NCBI GenBank assembly: GCA_958296045.1
Contig: CATQHT010000003.1
Location: 1,065,246 to 1,129,245 of the forward strand
DNA length: 64,000 nt
Direction of reading: 5' to 3'
From: Rhodothermales bacterium
Lineage (GTDB): Bacteria > Bacteroidota > Rhodothermia > Rhodothermales > Bin80
The notes beneath the pieces are model-generated. The model saw only the letters and a program-made list of their open reading frames with translations. It did no database searches and was not told where the DNA came from. Made by a program: the position numbers and the translations under genes. This document shows positions 63,573 to 64,000 of the stretch, in pieces (the first letter of the stretch is position 1; the number at the start of each line of letters is the position of its first letter).

Positions 63573-63935
63573 TTGGTCTTTGCCTTAGGATTCAGAAACG
63601 ATGTGACCGTACCCGTACCTGGGGAATGGTTTGCGGACATCGTTGTACCTCAGTTCAGGGTTCTGATCGAGGTGAATGCTCGTGGACATGGCGATGATCC
63701 TTATGCGGCGAGGGGGAACAAGAGCCCGTATGCACAAGGGGGACGCTATACGCGTGCGCTGCACAAGGCAGAACAGGAGCGGTTAGGTGGCAGCGCGGAG
63801 TTTGCCCGTCCATGGATCGGCATCGTGACCGACGGCGATACCTGGAACGCGTGGCCGTTTGATAGCGATGCTGATCGCTTCGGGGATCAGATCGGGGATG
63901 TGCTAATGCCTGCCCCAGAAGAGCTGCTAAATTAG
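63573..63935 (+). CDS. Fragment of a nuclease-like protein of unknown family
   Basis: The frame (TTG at 63573, open upstream to about 63466 without a good start) encodes GEWFADIVVPQFRVLIEVNARGH, which has the D-x(n)-ExN pattern of a PD-(D/E)xK-type core with Asn in place of the usual Lys, followed by a basic helix (RYTRALHKAEQERL) and WIGIVTDGDTWNAW. No Shine-Dalgarno is visible. It is probably the N-terminal remnant of a larger accessory or restriction-type protein, or a degenerate domain. Confidence 0.45.
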   Translation: MVFALGFRNDVTVPVPGEWFADIVVPQFRVLIEVNARGHGDDPYAARGNKSPYAQGGRYTRALHKAEQERLGGSAEFARPWIGIVTDGDTWNAWPFDSDADRFGDQIGDVLMPAPEELLN

Positions 63936-64000
63936 TTGCGGCACATGTTCGGAGACGAGCCATATCGGAGGCTGCCGGTCCCTGCCAATCCGTCGCGCAG

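Overview
The window looks like a chromosome segment from a GC-rich Bacteroidota/Rhodothermota-type bacterium (inference). Supporting genes are a GLPGLI-family secreted protein next to a TonB-receptor N-terminus, a DUF3098-like small membrane protein, a fused aldolase/short-chain dehydrogenase, a FucP-type permease, L-lysine 6-transaminase, NamZ-type DUF1343 and Tat/lipoprotein-type exported sulfatases and Gfo/Idh/MocA enzymes. The heavy load of dead insertion sequences and group II introns suggests relaxed selection, as in symbionts or slow-growing marine bacteria; that is inference only.

Layout. 1-7.3 kb is a pile-up of mobile elements read mostly on the minus strand: a DUF4062/AlbA_2 pseudogene cut by a group II intron fragment (B), abutted by an ORF-less group II intron (A) that carries an IS4-type and an ISNCY-type insertion, and followed at its domain V by a third intron (C) whose reverse transcriptase runs off the left edge. 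7.3-9.1 kb is a GmrSD-like DUF262/HNH restriction protein. 9.2-16.1 kb is a minus-strand housekeeping block: DUF1015-serA-serC, pntA1-pntA2-pntB and a PaaI-type thioesterase. At 16.28-16.66 kb is an initiator tRNA-Met gene split in its anticodon loop by a 302-nt group I intron, followed by a clear terminator. 16.9-20.8 kb holds a DsbD-like reductase, a redoxin and a lipoprotein.

21-30.3 kb is a second wreckage zone: IS30, an ISNCY 3' remnant, GLPGLI, a truncated TonB receptor, an IS21 element with both genes broken, a group II intron 3' remnant, an IS1634-type transposase and a TnpB-like relic. 30.4-37.3 kb holds a metallo-beta-lactamase-fold hydrolase and a four-gene 6-deoxyhexose operon (isomerase, class II aldolase, FucP permease, aldolase/dehydrogenase). 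37.6-40 kb holds an LpxH-like phosphoesterase overlapping a glycosyltransferase gene. 40.2-43.6 kb carries three tandem Mrr-like proteins in which the Mrr nuclease motif is lost. 43.6-47.6 kb: sulfatase, 6-phosphogluconate dehydrogenase, nucleoside hydrolase. 47.7-51.6 kb: IS4 and IS110/IS1111 debris in inverted orientation around a Panacea-domain/two-TM gene pair and an RND-pump pseudogene. 51.8-63.2 kb: SufE, MreD, DUF3098-like, NamZ, Ndk, a second sulfatase, M14 peptidase, Gfo/Idh/MocA protein, lipoyl synthase and L-lysine 6-transaminase; a nuclease-like fragment closes the window.

The strongest unusual signals are the group I intron in tRNA-fMet, the triple catalytically inert Mrr cluster, the nested group II introns and the Panacea/two-TM pair.
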